A stretch of DNA of 64,000 bases from Cohnella sp. AR92 (GTDB lineage Bacteria; Bacillota; Bacilli; Paenibacillales; Paenibacillaceae): NCBI RefSeq assembly GCF_003990975.1, contig NZ_RZJR01000010.1, positions 114,132 through 178,131 of the forward strand, read 5' to 3'. How positions within the stretch are numbered: the first letter of the stretch is position 1; the number at the start of each line of letters is the position of its first letter. The notes under the pieces are model-generated. The model was not told the origin of the DNA. It saw only the letters and a list, made by a program, of their open reading frames with translations, and searched no databases. The position numbers and the translations under genes were made by a program. Shown piece by piece: positions 35,841 through 44,328 of this stretch.

Positions 35841-36788
35841 GTGACAGACATTAATAGGTTCTATCGATTGGCCGTATTAAGCCTGGCGCTGCTTCTGGCT
35901 GTCGGCACGGGTTCGGCATTCGCAGCAACGAATAGTACTTTATACATAGAAGATCAGAAAGTAAGCCTGGACCAAAGCCTTCGCCTGATCGATGGGGTGA
36001 CTTATGCTCCGGTTAAGGAATTGGCGTCCCTGATGGATTGGCACGTCGCGTACGACAGCGGCTCCAACTACGTCGTGGTGATGAACGACATCGGCGACAA
36101 GCTGGCTTTCCGCACGGGAGAGTCGGAGATTCGCTACAACGGCAAGGCCTATGACATCGCCCAGACGGCGGATCTGATCGACGGCGCTTCCTATCTGCCG
36201 CTTCGCGTCCTGACGGAAGCCATGCATGCCAAGATCGGCTGGCAAGCCGACGAGAAAGCGTCCATTATCCTGCAGCAGGATGTCTATACCGTTCAAAGCG
36301 GAGATACGCTCGCAAGCATTGCCGAAGCGAACGGAACGACCGTTGCCGCGCTGAAGGCACGCAATCCGTTGATCGGCGCCGCGCTTAATGCCGGAGATAC
36401 TTTGAAGGTGATCACTCCGGAATTCATGGATCCGGCGACGGCCGACGTGGCGCTTCTCGCCAAGCTGATCCAAGTGGAAGCCGGCTACGAGTCTTACGAA
36501 GGGAAGCTGGCCATCGCCAACGTCGTTCTGAATCGCGTGAAGAGCGGCAAGTTCCCGGACACCGTGAGCGGCGTTATCTACGCGGCAGGGCAATTCCCTC
36601 CGGCGCGGAACGGCAATCTGCAGACGCTGTCGGCTTCCAGCGAGTGCGTTCAAGCAGCCAAGGAGGCGCTGGCCGGCGAGAACAACGTTCCCGGCGCGCT
36701 GTACTTCTTCAATCCGAAGCTGGAACCGAATAAGGCCAAGACGGCAAGTCTGGTCAAGAAGATCGGCAACCATATGTTCGTGAGATAA
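35841..36788 (+). CDS. Secreted cell-wall hydrolase: copper-amine-oxidase-N domain, LysM, SleB-type hydrolase
   Basis: 315 residues. Signal peptide to about Ala29 (GSAFAA), a copper-amine-oxidase-like N domain at about 35-145 (DGVTYAPVKELASLM, DGASYLPLRVLTEAM), one LysM at about 148-191 (YTVQSGDTLASIAEANG) and a C-terminal SleB/CwlJ-type hydrolase with the likely catalytic Glu in LIQVEAGYESYEGKLA. It should cleave peptidoglycan, possibly spore cortex. The start codon is uncertain: GTG 35841 is only two bases after AAGGGA, ATT 35850 is spaced better, and no ATG is in range. A TATAAT lies at 35794-35799. Followed by its own terminator. Confidence 0.9.
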   Translation: MTDINRFYRLAVLSLALLLAVGTGSAFAATNSTLYIEDQKVSLDQSLRLIDGVTYAPVKELASLMDWHVAYDSGSNYVVVMNDIGDKLAFRTGESEIRYNGKAYDIAQTADLIDGASYLPLRVLTEAMHAKIGWQADEKASIILQQDVYTVQSGDTLASIAEANGTTVAALKARNPLIGAALNAGDTLKVITPEFMDPATADVALLAKLIQVEAGYESYEGKLAIANVVLNRVKSGKFPDTVSGVIYAAGQFPPARNGNLQTLSASSECVQAAKEALAGENNVPGALYFFNPKLEPNKAKTASLVKKIGNHMFVR

Positions 36789-36800
36789 AGTTAGGTAGAG

Positions 36801-36841
36801 GGCGGCATCCCGGGAAAAACCACTTCCCAGGTGCCGCCTTT
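36801..36841 (+). terminator. Terminator of the SleB-like gene
   Basis: Imperfect stem pairing GGCGGCATCCCGGGAA with TTCCCAGGTGCCGCC, followed by TTTGTC, 13 bases after the stop. Confidence 0.75.
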
Positions 36842-36892
36842 GTCTGTCAAGGGAATCTGGCTGCGTTGACAGCCCTTCCCTGCGGTGTTAGC

Positions 36893-38350
36893 ATGAAGCC
36901 GACTTTTACTCCATGCAAAGAATGTGATGATGTGGCCCAGACCGAGACCCGAACCCGTCCGCCATTCAGGCAAAGGGTCGGCAGACGGCAAGCGTTCCTG
37001 AATAAGCATCTGACCGGCGAAGCGTTCGACTATCGGCAGCTGACCTCGCTGTACATTCCGCTGCTGATCGATCAGGCGTTCATTATCGGCTTGAACCTGC
37101 TGAATACCGCCATGATCAGCTCCTCGGGAGTAGAGGCGATCAGCGCGGTCAACATGGTCGATTCGGTCAACCTTTTTCTCATCAGCATCTTCGTGGCCTT
37201 GGCGACCGGCGGGACGGTCATCGTCGCTCAGTACAAGGGCAGCGGCAATACGGCGATGGTACCGAAGGCGGCCGCAAGCTCGATCTCTTCGGTATCGCTG
37301 TTCGCGCTCGTCATCGCCATTCTGATGATGGCGTTCCACAACCCGGTGATGAATCTCCTGTTCGGCTCGGCGGACCCGGAGGTCATGGAGCTAGGCAGAA
37401 CCTACCTGCTCGGCAGCTGCGCATCGTTCTTCGGAATCGCGATCGTCGAGGCGGTGTGCGGGGCGCTTCGCGGCATAGGCAAGTCCAAAGCTTCCCTAAC
37501 CTTGTCGCTTATTATGAACTTAGCCTATGTTCTCTTGAATCTGCTGTTCGTTCAGCTATTGGATATGGGCGTGCTCGGCATGACGATCTCGGTCAACGTG
37601 GCGAGGTACCTGGGAGCGGTATGCGCCATCGTATTCCTGGTCCGGATCGACACGGAGCTTCGGGTGCGGATTAAGAATATCTTCCTCATGAAATGGGGGA
37701 TGGTCCGCCGGATCATGACCATCGGCATTCCGTTCGCGGCGGAGCAGATGTTCTTCAACGGGGGCAAAATCGTCACGCAGACGTTCATCGTCGGGATGGG
37801 AACGTACGCGATCGCGACGAACGCGATCAGCAATTCGTTCGCCGGCGCGCTGCAGATTCCTTCGAGCGCTCTGTCTCTCGCGCTCGTGACGGTGGTCGGG
37901 CAATGCATCGGCGGCAGGAATATCCAGGATGCGCGCAAGTTCACGCGTTCCTTCCTCTGGATCTCCGCCGGGTTCTTCGTGGTGACGACGGCGATCGTGC
38001 TGCCGCTGTTCTTCCCGATCGTCAAAGGGCTGTTCCATGCTCCGGACGCCATCATGGACGATCTGCTCACGCTCTTCCTGATAAACGCGATCGCCCAGAT
38101 TCCTCTCTGGTCGATGAGCTTCATGATTCCGTCCGCGCTGCGGGCGGCAGGGGACTCGAAGTTCACCTCGATCGTCTCCCTGCTCTCGATGTGGCTGTTC
38201 CGGATCGTGCTCGGCTACATTCTCGGAATCCGGCTGGACTACGGAATCATCGGCATCTGGCTGGCGATGAATATCGAATGGGGCGTTCGCGGAGCGATCT
38301 TCTTCTGGCGATATCGCGGAACGAAGTGGTACAAGAAGCGGATTATCTAA
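36893..38350 (+). CDS. MATE family efflux transporter
   Basis: About 485 residues with twelve predicted membrane segments starting near YIPLLIDQAFIIGLNLL. MATE hallmarks: ALATGGTVIVAQYKGSG in the first half and the repeated motif LVTVVGQCIGGRN in the second, plus GALRGIGKSK and SALRAAGDSKF. It exports cationic drugs or toxic metabolites by Na+ or H+ antiport. The start is uncertain: ATG 36893 is chosen; TTG 36866 and GTG 36932 are also in frame, and a TTGACA near 36868 suggests transcription may begin close by. Convergent with the pentapeptide-repeat gene. Confidence 0.9.
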   Translation: MKPTFTPCKECDDVAQTETRTRPPFRQRVGRRQAFLNKHLTGEAFDYRQLTSLYIPLLIDQAFIIGLNLLNTAMISSSGVEAISAVNMVDSVNLFLISIFVALATGGTVIVAQYKGSGNTAMVPKAAASSISSVSLFALVIAILMMAFHNPVMNLLFGSADPEVMELGRTYLLGSCASFFGIAIVEAVCGALRGIGKSKASLTLSLIMNLAYVLLNLLFVQLLDMGVLGMTISVNVARYLGAVCAIVFLVRIDTELRVRIKNIFLMKWGMVRRIMTIGIPFAAEQMFFNGGKIVTQTFIVGMGTYAIATNAISNSFAGALQIPSSALSLALVTVVGQCIGGRNIQDARKFTRSFLWISAGFFVVTTAIVLPLFFPIVKGLFHAPDAIMDDLLTLFLINAIAQIPLWSMSFMIPSALRAAGDSKFTSIVSLLSMWLFRIVLGYILGIRLDYGIIGIWLAMNIEWGVRGAIFFWRYRGTKWYKKRII

Positions 38351-38378
38351 CGATAGGGAAGGCCGGAAGGAGGCGAAG

Positions 38379-39035
38379 CTACTCCTTCACGACCAGACCG
38401 AACAGATTCGCGAAGATATAAGCCTGTTCCCGAGAGATGATGCAGCCCTTCAAGCTCTCCGCATCCACGCTGAGCCCGTTGAATTCGTTCTCGCTCAGAT
38501 CGATGCCGGAGAGCTCCGTTCCGGCGAACGAAGCCTGATCGAGCCGGTTGCGTACGAGCTCGAAGCTCTTGAACTTCGCGTAGCCGAAGTCGGAACGGTT
38601 TAGGGAGCAGTCTTGGAACGCCGCCTGCTTAAAGTCGGCGAAGCGGAAGTTGGCGTAATCCGCCAGGTTGTTGTCGAAGACGGCGTTCCGGACCGTCGCG
38701 TCGGACAGGTTGAGGCCGAGCATCTTGCAGTCCTTGAAGACGACGCGGTGAAGGATGGCGCCGCTGAGGTCCAGGTTGGACAGGTCGCACTTCTCGAACC
38801 GGACATCCGTCAACTCGATTCCGTTCAGGGAGGTGTCCGAGAACGCCACGTTGCGGAACACCGACTTCTCGATGCTCACTTTTCCGGCTTCGCACTCTTC
38901 GATCGTTCCATCCCGGAACAAGCTCTTCTCGTATCGATCGTCGGGTTGGAACCCTTGAAGCCGGATCTCCCGAAGAAGGCTTTCTTCCGGGATCTGCGGA
39001 GACTCCAGCTTCGGGACTTGTTTGCGCGCGCTCAT
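38379..39035 (-). CDS. Pentapeptide-repeat protein
   Basis: 218 residues. From about residue 45 to 200 the sequence follows the A(D/N)LXX pattern: FSDTSLNGIELTDVRFEKC, CDLSNLDLSGAILHRVVF, LNRSDFGYAKF, LDQASFAGTELSGIDLSEN. This gives a right-handed square helix. Relatives include Qnr-type proteins that protect DNA gyrase, but most members have no known role, and convergence with a MATE gene does not prove a link. GAGGAG precedes the start, and a promoter is seen upstream. Confidence 0.85.
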   Translation of the reverse strand: MSARKQVPKLESPQIPEESLLREIRLQGFQPDDRYEKSLFRDGTIEECEAGKVSIEKSVFRNVAFSDTSLNGIELTDVRFEKCDLSNLDLSGAILHRVVFKDCKMLGLNLSDATVRNAVFDNNLADYANFRFADFKQAAFQDCSLNRSDFGYAKFKSFELVRNRLDQASFAGTELSGIDLSENEFNGLSVDAESLKGCIISREQAYIFANLFGLVVKE

Positions 39036-39082
39036 TCCGATTGCTCCTCGTTCGTTTCCCGTCCGGGAACGTTAGTTCCCCC

Positions 39083-39112
39083 ATTATAATGCTTCTAACC
39101 GCAGACTGGCAA
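39083..39112 (-). promoter_or_regulatory. Promoter of the pentapeptide-repeat gene
   Basis: Minus-strand TTGCCA (39107-39112), 18 bases, TATAAT (39083-39088). The start point falls about 40 bases before the ATG. Confidence 0.6.
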
Positions 39113-39184
39113 AGGCATCGGTTACGCGAGGGTGTCCGGCTGGACCGTACGGTCGCTATTGCGGAGATCGGAATGACGGCACGA

Positions 39185-39210
39185 GGCGCCCTTCCGGAGG
39201 GTGCCTTTTT
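39185..39210 (+). terminator. Orphan intrinsic terminator
   Basis: 8-bp stem GGCGCCCT (39185-39192) with AGGGTGCC (39198-39205), 5-base loop, TTTTT. No gene on the plus strand ends just before it. It may end a short transcript begun near the plus-strand TATAAT at 39085-39090, which lacks a clear -35, or it may insulate the next gene. Confidence 0.7.
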
Positions 39211-39302
39211 GGACATTCGGCGCCATTGCTCTTGTCGAAACTTCTAGTGAAGGCCAAAAACAGGTACAATGGAAGCAAAGGGAAGGACATGGAGGGAACC
39301 AT

Positions 39303-39914
39303 ATGGCCGTCATCGATCCATCGAATCAAAGCGAACGGGACAACTACAAGCTGCTGATCGGAAGCATTCTTCCGCGGCCGATCGCGCTCGTGACCACGAT
39401 CTCCGAGGAGGGCGTCGTGAACGCGGCTCCGTTCAGTTACTTCAACATCGTTTGCTCCAACCCGCCGCTGATATCGGTGTCGGTGCAGCGGAAGAACGGC
39501 GTGCCGAAGGACACTTCGCGCAATGCCGAGTCGTCGGGAAGCTTCGTCGTGCACATCACCGACGAGTCGAACGTCGAGGCGGCCAACGCCGCGGCGGCGA
39601 ACCTCCCCGCGAACGAGAGCGAGCTTCCGGCCGCAGGGCTGACGGAGGTGCCGAGCGTCAAAGTCCCGGCTCCCGGAATCGCGGAGGCGAAGGTGCGCAT
39701 GGAGTGCGTGCTCGAGCATAGTTATCCGCTCGGAGGCACAGAGGAGGCTCCTCAGTGCGACCTGCTCATCGGAAGGGTCGTCTGCTTCCATATCGCGGAC
39801 GAGCTGCTCCATAACGGGCGGATCGATGCGGAGAAGCTGAAGCCGGTCAGCCGGCTGGCGGGCAGCAATTATTCGAAGCTTGGCGAGATTTTTGCGCTGG
39901 CCAGGCCGGAATAA
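39303..39914 (+). CDS. Flavin reductase family (FMN-binding split-barrel) protein
   Basis: 203 residues. The split-barrel core begins LIGSILPRPIALVTTISEEGVVN in two parts and continues NAAPFSYFNIVCSNPPLISVS, a typical FMN-binding segment, with KDTSRNAESSGSFVVHI. The ATG at 39303 follows GGAGGG; a longer frame would start inside the orphan terminator. Family members reduce flavin with NAD(P)H or bind FMN for other oxidoreductions. Followed within 30 bases by an unknown gene and then a Nudix hydrolase, probably one operon. Confidence 0.88.
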   Translation: MAVIDPSNQSERDNYKLLIGSILPRPIALVTTISEEGVVNAAPFSYFNIVCSNPPLISVSVQRKNGVPKDTSRNAESSGSFVVHITDESNVEAANAAAANLPANESELPAAGLTEVPSVKVPAPGIAEAKVRMECVLEHSYPLGGTEEAPQCDLLIGRVVCFHIADELLHNGRIDAEKLKPVSRLAGSNYSKLGEIFALARPE

Positions 39915-39943
39915 CGAGGAATCCGATAAAATCGAGAGGCGGT

Positions 39944-40726
39944 ATGGACATGAGCTATTCGTTCGTCATCGAACCGCTGCTGTTCTTCGAATTCGATTCG
40001 GAGGACGAGCAGATCGAGAAGTGCAAGGAATGGGGGCTTCTGTCCGGCAAAGCGAGCCGAATCAAGAGCTTCTATTATAAGGGCAACGGCATGAATGAAT
40101 CCGTCAGCGTCATCGGCTTCGTCGACAAGATGACGGCGGTGATCGAGTTCGAGAACAAGAAGAGGCATTGCATTCACCCTTCCTTCCTGAAGGAGATGCA
40201 AGCTTCGAATTACGGACAGAAGAACGCCTCCCGCGCCGAGGGCGAAGCCGATGCCGGGACGGATACCGACGATGCGGTCTCATCGGCGGAACAGGCGATC
40301 GAGCAGGCGATCGTCGACATATCCGAACCGCCCGAGGAGGCGCTGGTGCCAGTCCAAGCGGCAGCCCCAAAGGCTTCGAAGCCGTCCGCTGAAGAGGATA
40401 AGCCGAAGGCGAAGAAGGGCAAGGCCAAGCTCGAATTGCCCGAGGAGAAGGTCAAGATGGTCGCCACGGTACAGGAATTCACGACCGTGCCGAACCACTT
40501 CTCCGACAACGACGACGAAGTCGTCATCTATGAGCAGGTCCGGATTCTGGAGCCGGAACTGGAACTGGGCGCCGCCTGGTCCAGCCACAGCAATACGCTG
40601 AAGAAGCTGGAGCTGGCGATCGGCGACACGATCTCCTTCGAAGCGAAGGTCGCCGCCAAGAAGCTGACGAAGCATCCGGTGCCGTACAAGATCAATAACC
40701 CTTCCAAGATTCAGAAGTCGGAATAG
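39944..40726 (+). CDS. Protein of unknown function, two conserved-looking blocks joined by a charged linker
   Basis: 260 residues, no signal peptide or membrane segment. An N-terminal block (about 1-90, FVIEPLLFFEFDSEDEQ, VSVIGFVDKMTAVIEFENK) and a C-terminal block (about 165-260, VATVQEFTTVPNHFSDND, GDTISFEAKVAAKKLTKHP) are separated by a low-complexity Ala/Glu/Lys/Pro linker. The ATG follows AGGCGGTATGGAC. It sits between a flavin reductase and a Nudix gene, with 29 and 12 bases between. No family recognised. Confidence 0.75.
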   Translation: MDMSYSFVIEPLLFFEFDSEDEQIEKCKEWGLLSGKASRIKSFYYKGNGMNESVSVIGFVDKMTAVIEFENKKRHCIHPSFLKEMQASNYGQKNASRAEGEADAGTDTDDAVSSAEQAIEQAIVDISEPPEEALVPVQAAAPKASKPSAEEDKPKAKKGKAKLELPEEKVKMVATVQEFTTVPNHFSDNDDEVVIYEQVRILEPELELGAAWSSHSNTLKKLELAIGDTISFEAKVAAKKLTKHPVPYKINNPSKIQKSE

Positions 40727-40738
40727 CGGGGGCAGGAT

Positions 40739-41134
40739 ATGCTGGAGGTAGCGGCTGCCGTTATCGAGAATGACCAAGGCCTTGTCCTTGTCGCAAGGCG
40801 CAAGGAAGGCAAGTCGCAGGCGGGGCTCTGGGAGTTCCCCGGCGGGAAGCTCGAAGCAGGGGAGTCGCCGGAGGACTGCCTGCGCCGCGAGCTGCGGGAG
40901 GAGATGGGCATCGATATCCTCCCGTACGAGAGAGTCGGGTCGAACGTGCACGATTACGGAGCCGTCACCATTTGTCTAATGGCTTACCGCGCGAAATGGC
41001 TGGGCGGAAGCATCGTCTTGACGGATCATGACGCCTGCTGCTGGGCGAAGCGCGAGGAATTGACTTCGTTCGAGTGGGCGCCGGCCGATATCCCGATCGT
41101 CGAGAAGCTGTTGGCCAGTCGGGAACGGCGCTAG
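40739..41134 (+). CDS. Nudix hydrolase, MutT-like
   Basis: 131 residues. A complete Nudix box spans residues 36-58: G36, E42, R50-E51 and E54-E55 match GX5EX7REXXEEXG. The start MLEVAAAVIENDQGLVLVARR and the phrase LWEFPGGK are typical of MutT/8-oxo-dGTP diphosphatases. It removes oxidised or other nucleoside diphosphate derivatives. Last gene before a long bidirectional terminator. Confidence 0.92.
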   Translation: MLEVAAAVIENDQGLVLVARRKEGKSQAGLWEFPGGKLEAGESPEDCLRRELREEMGIDILPYERVGSNVHDYGAVTICLMAYRAKWLGGSIVLTDHDACCWAKREELTSFEWAPADIPIVEKLLASRERR

Positions 41135-41157
41135 TCGCACTAGAGAGAATTTGGACA

Positions 41158-41203
41158 GCAAGCATAACAGCCTCCCGAGTTCTCGGGAGGCTGTTATGCT
41201 TGC
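41158..41203. terminator. Long perfect inverted repeat, bidirectional terminator
   Basis: 21-bp perfect stem (41158-41178 with 41183-41203) and a 4-base loop, between the 3' ends of the convergent Nudix and CrtC-like genes. T-runs are poor on both sides, but position and stem strength favour termination. Confidence 0.75.
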
Positions 41204-41235
41204 GTTGCAATGATGCCGCCTCCGGTTGCTTCCAG

Positions 41236-42324
41236 TTACTTCTGAGGATAACCGACCAGCTCGAGGAAGCCGTAGCCTTCGATAGCTTCGGCGTCCCCCG
41301 CCAGGGTGTCCGCCGTTCCGCTTACGGAGCAGACGCCCTCCCAGATCGCTTGCAGCGGCCCGATAATCGGCATCTCCTGATGATCCAGCAGCGGAGTAAC
41401 GCTTAGGGACATGCCGAATTCGGGCAGTCGGATGCTCCACTCCACCGGATACTCCGCCTTCGCCCAACCTCCGCTCCAGGTGCGGACGGGCTTCAGTTCC
41501 ACCTTCTCCGTCGTGGCGATGGAGCCGTCCTGCCGGATGAGCTTCGCGATGGAGTAAGGCTCGGATTTCGCGTTCGCATAGCGCAATCGGCTGATCAACA
41601 GCTCCTGTCCGGAACGAAGCTGAAGGCCGAACCAATCCCAGCCTTCCCCCTGAAGCAGGCCGTAGTTGCGCCCCCATTGATGATCGAACCAGCCTTCTCC
41701 CTGAACCGATTCCATGCGCCCCTCCTTGTGCAGTTCTCCCGTGACGACATTGCGGGTCGAAGAATAATAGCGAAGTCCGTTGATCTTGCCCTTCTCGTCG
41801 ATGAGGGAGACCGGCTTCATGGGCTCGAAGTTCAGCCGAAGCCGATGATTCCCCGATGTCAGCTTCAATTGGAAGCTCGGGCTCGAATCGTCCGCGAAGG
41901 CCATGCCGCAATCGCCGTAGATCACGTGGGTCGGACGGGCTTGTACGGATGCTCCGGGAAGCAGTTGATGCGGTTCGGGCAAGGAAGCGGTCAGCAGCTG
42001 TTTATATTGTCCCCAGGTATGGCTATCCAGCGGATTCTTCATGAGGTAGACTGGAAGATAGAGGGAAGCCATCTGATAGGCAAGCATTCTATCCAGAAGG
42101 GAGGCGCAATCGAAGCGTTCCCGATCCAGCTGAACGAGCGAATGGATCATATAGTGGCCCTTGGGCGCGACCAATTCCCCGACGCGGAAGAAGGAGGCCA
42201 TCACCGCATAGCGATGCCCTTGGCTCCCGCTCAGCAACGCATAGGCGTACCACCATTCCGCGTTCGAGAGGGAATGGCCGGAGGCGTCTTGAGGCAGGGA
42301 GATCGAGGCGGGCAGTCTATTCAT
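41236..42324 (-). CDS. CrtC/AttH-like lipocalin-domain protein (hydroxyneurosporene synthase family)
   Basis: 362 residues from the ATG at 42324, nine bases after GGGGGGA. It has the two-lipocalin layout of carotenoid 1,2-hydratases and AttH: SNAEWWYAYALL near the start, EGWFDHQWGRNYGLL and WDWFGLQLRSGQELL in the middle, and IWEGVCSVSG with YGFLELVGY at the end. CrtC adds water to a terminal double bond of a carotenoid; many homologues have unknown substrates. It diverges from a CrtQ-like glycosyltransferase, which favours modification of a lipid or terpenoid. No signal peptide. Confidence 0.8.
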   Translation of the reverse strand: MNRLPASISLPQDASGHSLSNAEWWYAYALLSGSQGHRYAVMASFFRVGELVAPKGHYMIHSLVQLDRERFDCASLLDRMLAYQMASLYLPVYLMKNPLDSHTWGQYKQLLTASLPEPHQLLPGASVQARPTHVIYGDCGMAFADDSSPSFQLKLTSGNHRLRLNFEPMKPVSLIDEKGKINGLRYYSSTRNVVTGELHKEGRMESVQGEGWFDHQWGRNYGLLQGEGWDWFGLQLRSGQELLISRLRYANAKSEPYSIAKLIRQDGSIATTEKVELKPVRTWSGGWAKAEYPVEWSIRLPEFGMSLSVTPLLDHQEMPIIGPLQAIWEGVCSVSGTADTLAGDAEAIEGYGFLELVGYPQK

Positions 42325-42479
42325 TCGAGAGCATCCCCCCATCAGGATTATCTTCCACAGTATGTAGGCGAGGGCGGAGGGGTGATATCCTTCATCCGAT
42401 CCGAATCAGATCCAATCCAATCCTAACGCGCCGCATCAAGCGCCATCGACGTCCATGGAAGCCGAGCGCGTTTTCCCAG

Positions 42480-42514
42480 AACTCCAGCAGAACTCCAGCA
42501 ATACTCCAGCAATA
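42480..42514 (+). repeat. Three tandem 11-12-bp direct repeats upstream of the glycosyltransferase
   Basis: Units AACTCCAGCAG, AACTCCAGCAAT and ACTCCAGCAATA follow one another at 42480, 42491 and 42503, roughly one helical turn apart. They lie in the 237-base divergent region, about 20 bases before a TACAAT (42533-42538) that could be a -10 box. Possible regulator-binding repeats. Confidence 0.5.
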
Positions 42515-42561
42515 ATAGAAATCTCTCTAACATACAATGTAGCAACCGGGAGGCGATTCTC

Positions 42562-43662
42562 ATGGTGCTCTTGTTCCTCATTGCGCTTGCCTGCATGGCG
42601 GGCTTCGTTCTGTTTCATCGGAATACCGTTCCAATCCAGTCTTCTCCGGTTCCGGGGCTCGATAAGCTTAAGGTCTCCGTCATCATCCCCGCGCGGAACG
42701 AGGAAGGCAATCTGCCTCATCTGCTTTCTTCTCTCCGGAGCCAATCCTTGCAGCCTCATCAGATCATCGTCATCGACGATTTCTCGACGGACCGGACCCG
42801 AGCCATCGCCGAAAGCTTCGGGGTTACGGTCATAGAAGCGCCGCCTTTGCCGATTGGATGGACGGGCAAGAACTGGGCGGTATGGAATGGATACCGGCAG
42901 GCCACCGGCGATCATCTATTGTTCCTAGACGCCGATGTTCGTTTGGCTCCTGATGCTCTTCGATCTCTGTTGGCCGTTCAAACGCAGAGGGGAGGTGTTC
43001 TATCGGTCGTTCCCTATCACCATACGGAGAAGGGATACGAGAGGCTGGCGCTGCTCATCAACATCTTGGGAATCTTCGCGTTCACGTCGCCGTTCGAGAA
43101 GCGCAATCCGCGGCAAGGCTTGTACGGCTCCTGCATTCTGGCTACCCGCGCGGATTATGAGAAGGCCAAGGGGCACGAGTCCGTCCGCTCCGAGCTTCTC
43201 GACGACCTGACCCTGGGGGGACGATTCAAGCAAGCGGGAGTTCGAGTCTCCAACTTCATCGGAGCGGGGCTCGTCTCGTTCCGCATGTACCCCGGCGGGA
43301 TACGCAGCGCCGTCCAAGGCTGGGGCAAAGGAGCCGTGCTGAGCACGGGAATGCTGAAGCCGCAGACGACCTTGCTGGTGGCGGCTTGGCTGATCGGCTT
43401 GCTGGCGGCCGAAGCGGCTCCGTTCCTTGCCTTCTTCTCCTGGGCTTGGCCGTTCTTCATCGGCTATGCCCTATTCACGCTGCAGATCCTCTATTTCGTT
43501 CGCTACACGGGACGCTTCGGCCGGCTGGTTCCTCTCATCCATCTCTTAAGCACGGCATTCTTCCTGTTCATCATGCTGTACTCGTTGTTCCGGGTGATCT
43601 TCGTAGGAAGCGTAGCATGGAAAGGCAGAAACATAGAGATAGGAGGCAAACAGAATCGATGA
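42562..43662 (+). CDS. Glycosyltransferase family 2, CrtQ-like
   Basis: 366 residues with one N-terminal membrane segment and three C-terminal ones. The GT-A core has VSVIIPARNEEGN, IVIDDFSTDRTR, the sequence PLPIGWTGKNWAVWNGY and the metal-binding LFLDADVRL. The combination of these features is typical of the group containing 4,4'-diaponeurosporenoate glucosyltransferase CrtQ. Strong site GGGAGGCGATTCTC. Its TGA overlaps the ATG of a PlsY-like acyltransferase. A glycosylated and acylated lipid or carotenoid product is a plausible inference. Confidence 0.85.
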   Translation: MVLLFLIALACMAGFVLFHRNTVPIQSSPVPGLDKLKVSVIIPARNEEGNLPHLLSSLRSQSLQPHQIIVIDDFSTDRTRAIAESFGVTVIEAPPLPIGWTGKNWAVWNGYRQATGDHLLFLDADVRLAPDALRSLLAVQTQRGGVLSVVPYHHTEKGYERLALLINILGIFAFTSPFEKRNPRQGLYGSCILATRADYEKAKGHESVRSELLDDLTLGGRFKQAGVRVSNFIGAGLVSFRMYPGGIRSAVQGWGKGAVLSTGMLKPQTTLLVAAWLIGLLAAEAAPFLAFFSWAWPFFIGYALFTLQILYFVRYTGRFGRLVPLIHLLSTAFFLFIMLYSLFRVIFVGSVAWKGRNIEIGGKQNR

Positions 43663-44255
43663 TCATCCTCTGGACGTTGATCGCCTTTCTATCCGGTTCC
43701 CTCATGTTCTCTTATTGGCTCGGTCTGCACGCTCATCACAATCTAAAGCAGATCGGGGACGGCAACCCCGGCGGCGCCAACCTATGGAACGCAGCAGGCT
43801 ATTCGTACGGGTTGGCCGGAATCGCCCTGGACTTTCTCAAAGGCTATCTGGCCGTCCTGATTCTCCAGCATACGACGCACCCTTCCGGAATCAAGCTGTT
43901 CCTGATCGCGCTGGCTCCTATCGTCGGCCATTGCTTCTCCCCGTTCCTCGGAGGCAAGGGAGGCAAGGGGATCGCGGTTACGTTCGGCGTGTGGAGCGCC
44001 CTGACGGACTTCTCGGCTTCGCTGGCCTACGCGATTATCCTGGCTATTCTATGGGTATTGTTCCGCTTTGTTCATCGCGGCCGCTCGATGTCCTCCGAGG
44101 TGAACGCCCTGCAAGTCGTTCTGGGCATGCTTCTGCTCCTGGTCTTTCTAATCAAACATAGCGGAGAGGCAACCCTTCTATGGATCTGGGCAGGGAATTT
44201 CGCCTTGCTGCTGTATGCGCATAAACGAGAGCTGTTCCGATTATTTCAAGGATAA
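43659..44255 (+). CDS. PlsY-family acyltransferase-like membrane protein
   Basis: 198 residues with several membrane segments. The PlsY motifs are visible: SGSLMFSYWLGLHAH, GDGNPGGANLWNAAGY (equivalent of GSGNIGATN) and GHCFSPFLGGKGGKGIA. PlsY acylates glycerol-3-phosphate from acyl-phosphate. This copy is coupled (ATGA overlap) to a CrtQ-like glycosyltransferase rather than standing alone, so it may be a specialised paralogue that acylates a glycolipid. The main plsY may lie elsewhere in the genome. Confidence 0.85.
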   Translation: MIILWTLIAFLSGSLMFSYWLGLHAHHNLKQIGDGNPGGANLWNAAGYSYGLAGIALDFLKGYLAVLILQHTTHPSGIKLFLIALAPIVGHCFSPFLGGKGGKGIAVTFGVWSALTDFSASLAYAIILAILWVLFRFVHRGRSMSSEVNALQVVLGMLLLLVFLIKHSGEATLLWIWAGNFALLLYAHKRELFRLFQG

Positions 44256-44328
44256 AATAGAGTGCAACCAAAGATCGTTTAAGGGGGTTAATTAGTTAGA
44301 CCGATCGATAAGGAGCAGAGTTGAGCCG

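Noticed and set aside
41158..41203. Long perfect inverted repeat considered as a MITE or transposon end
   Set aside because: It is only 46 bp, lies exactly between two convergent gene ends and shows no target duplication; a terminator is the simpler reading.
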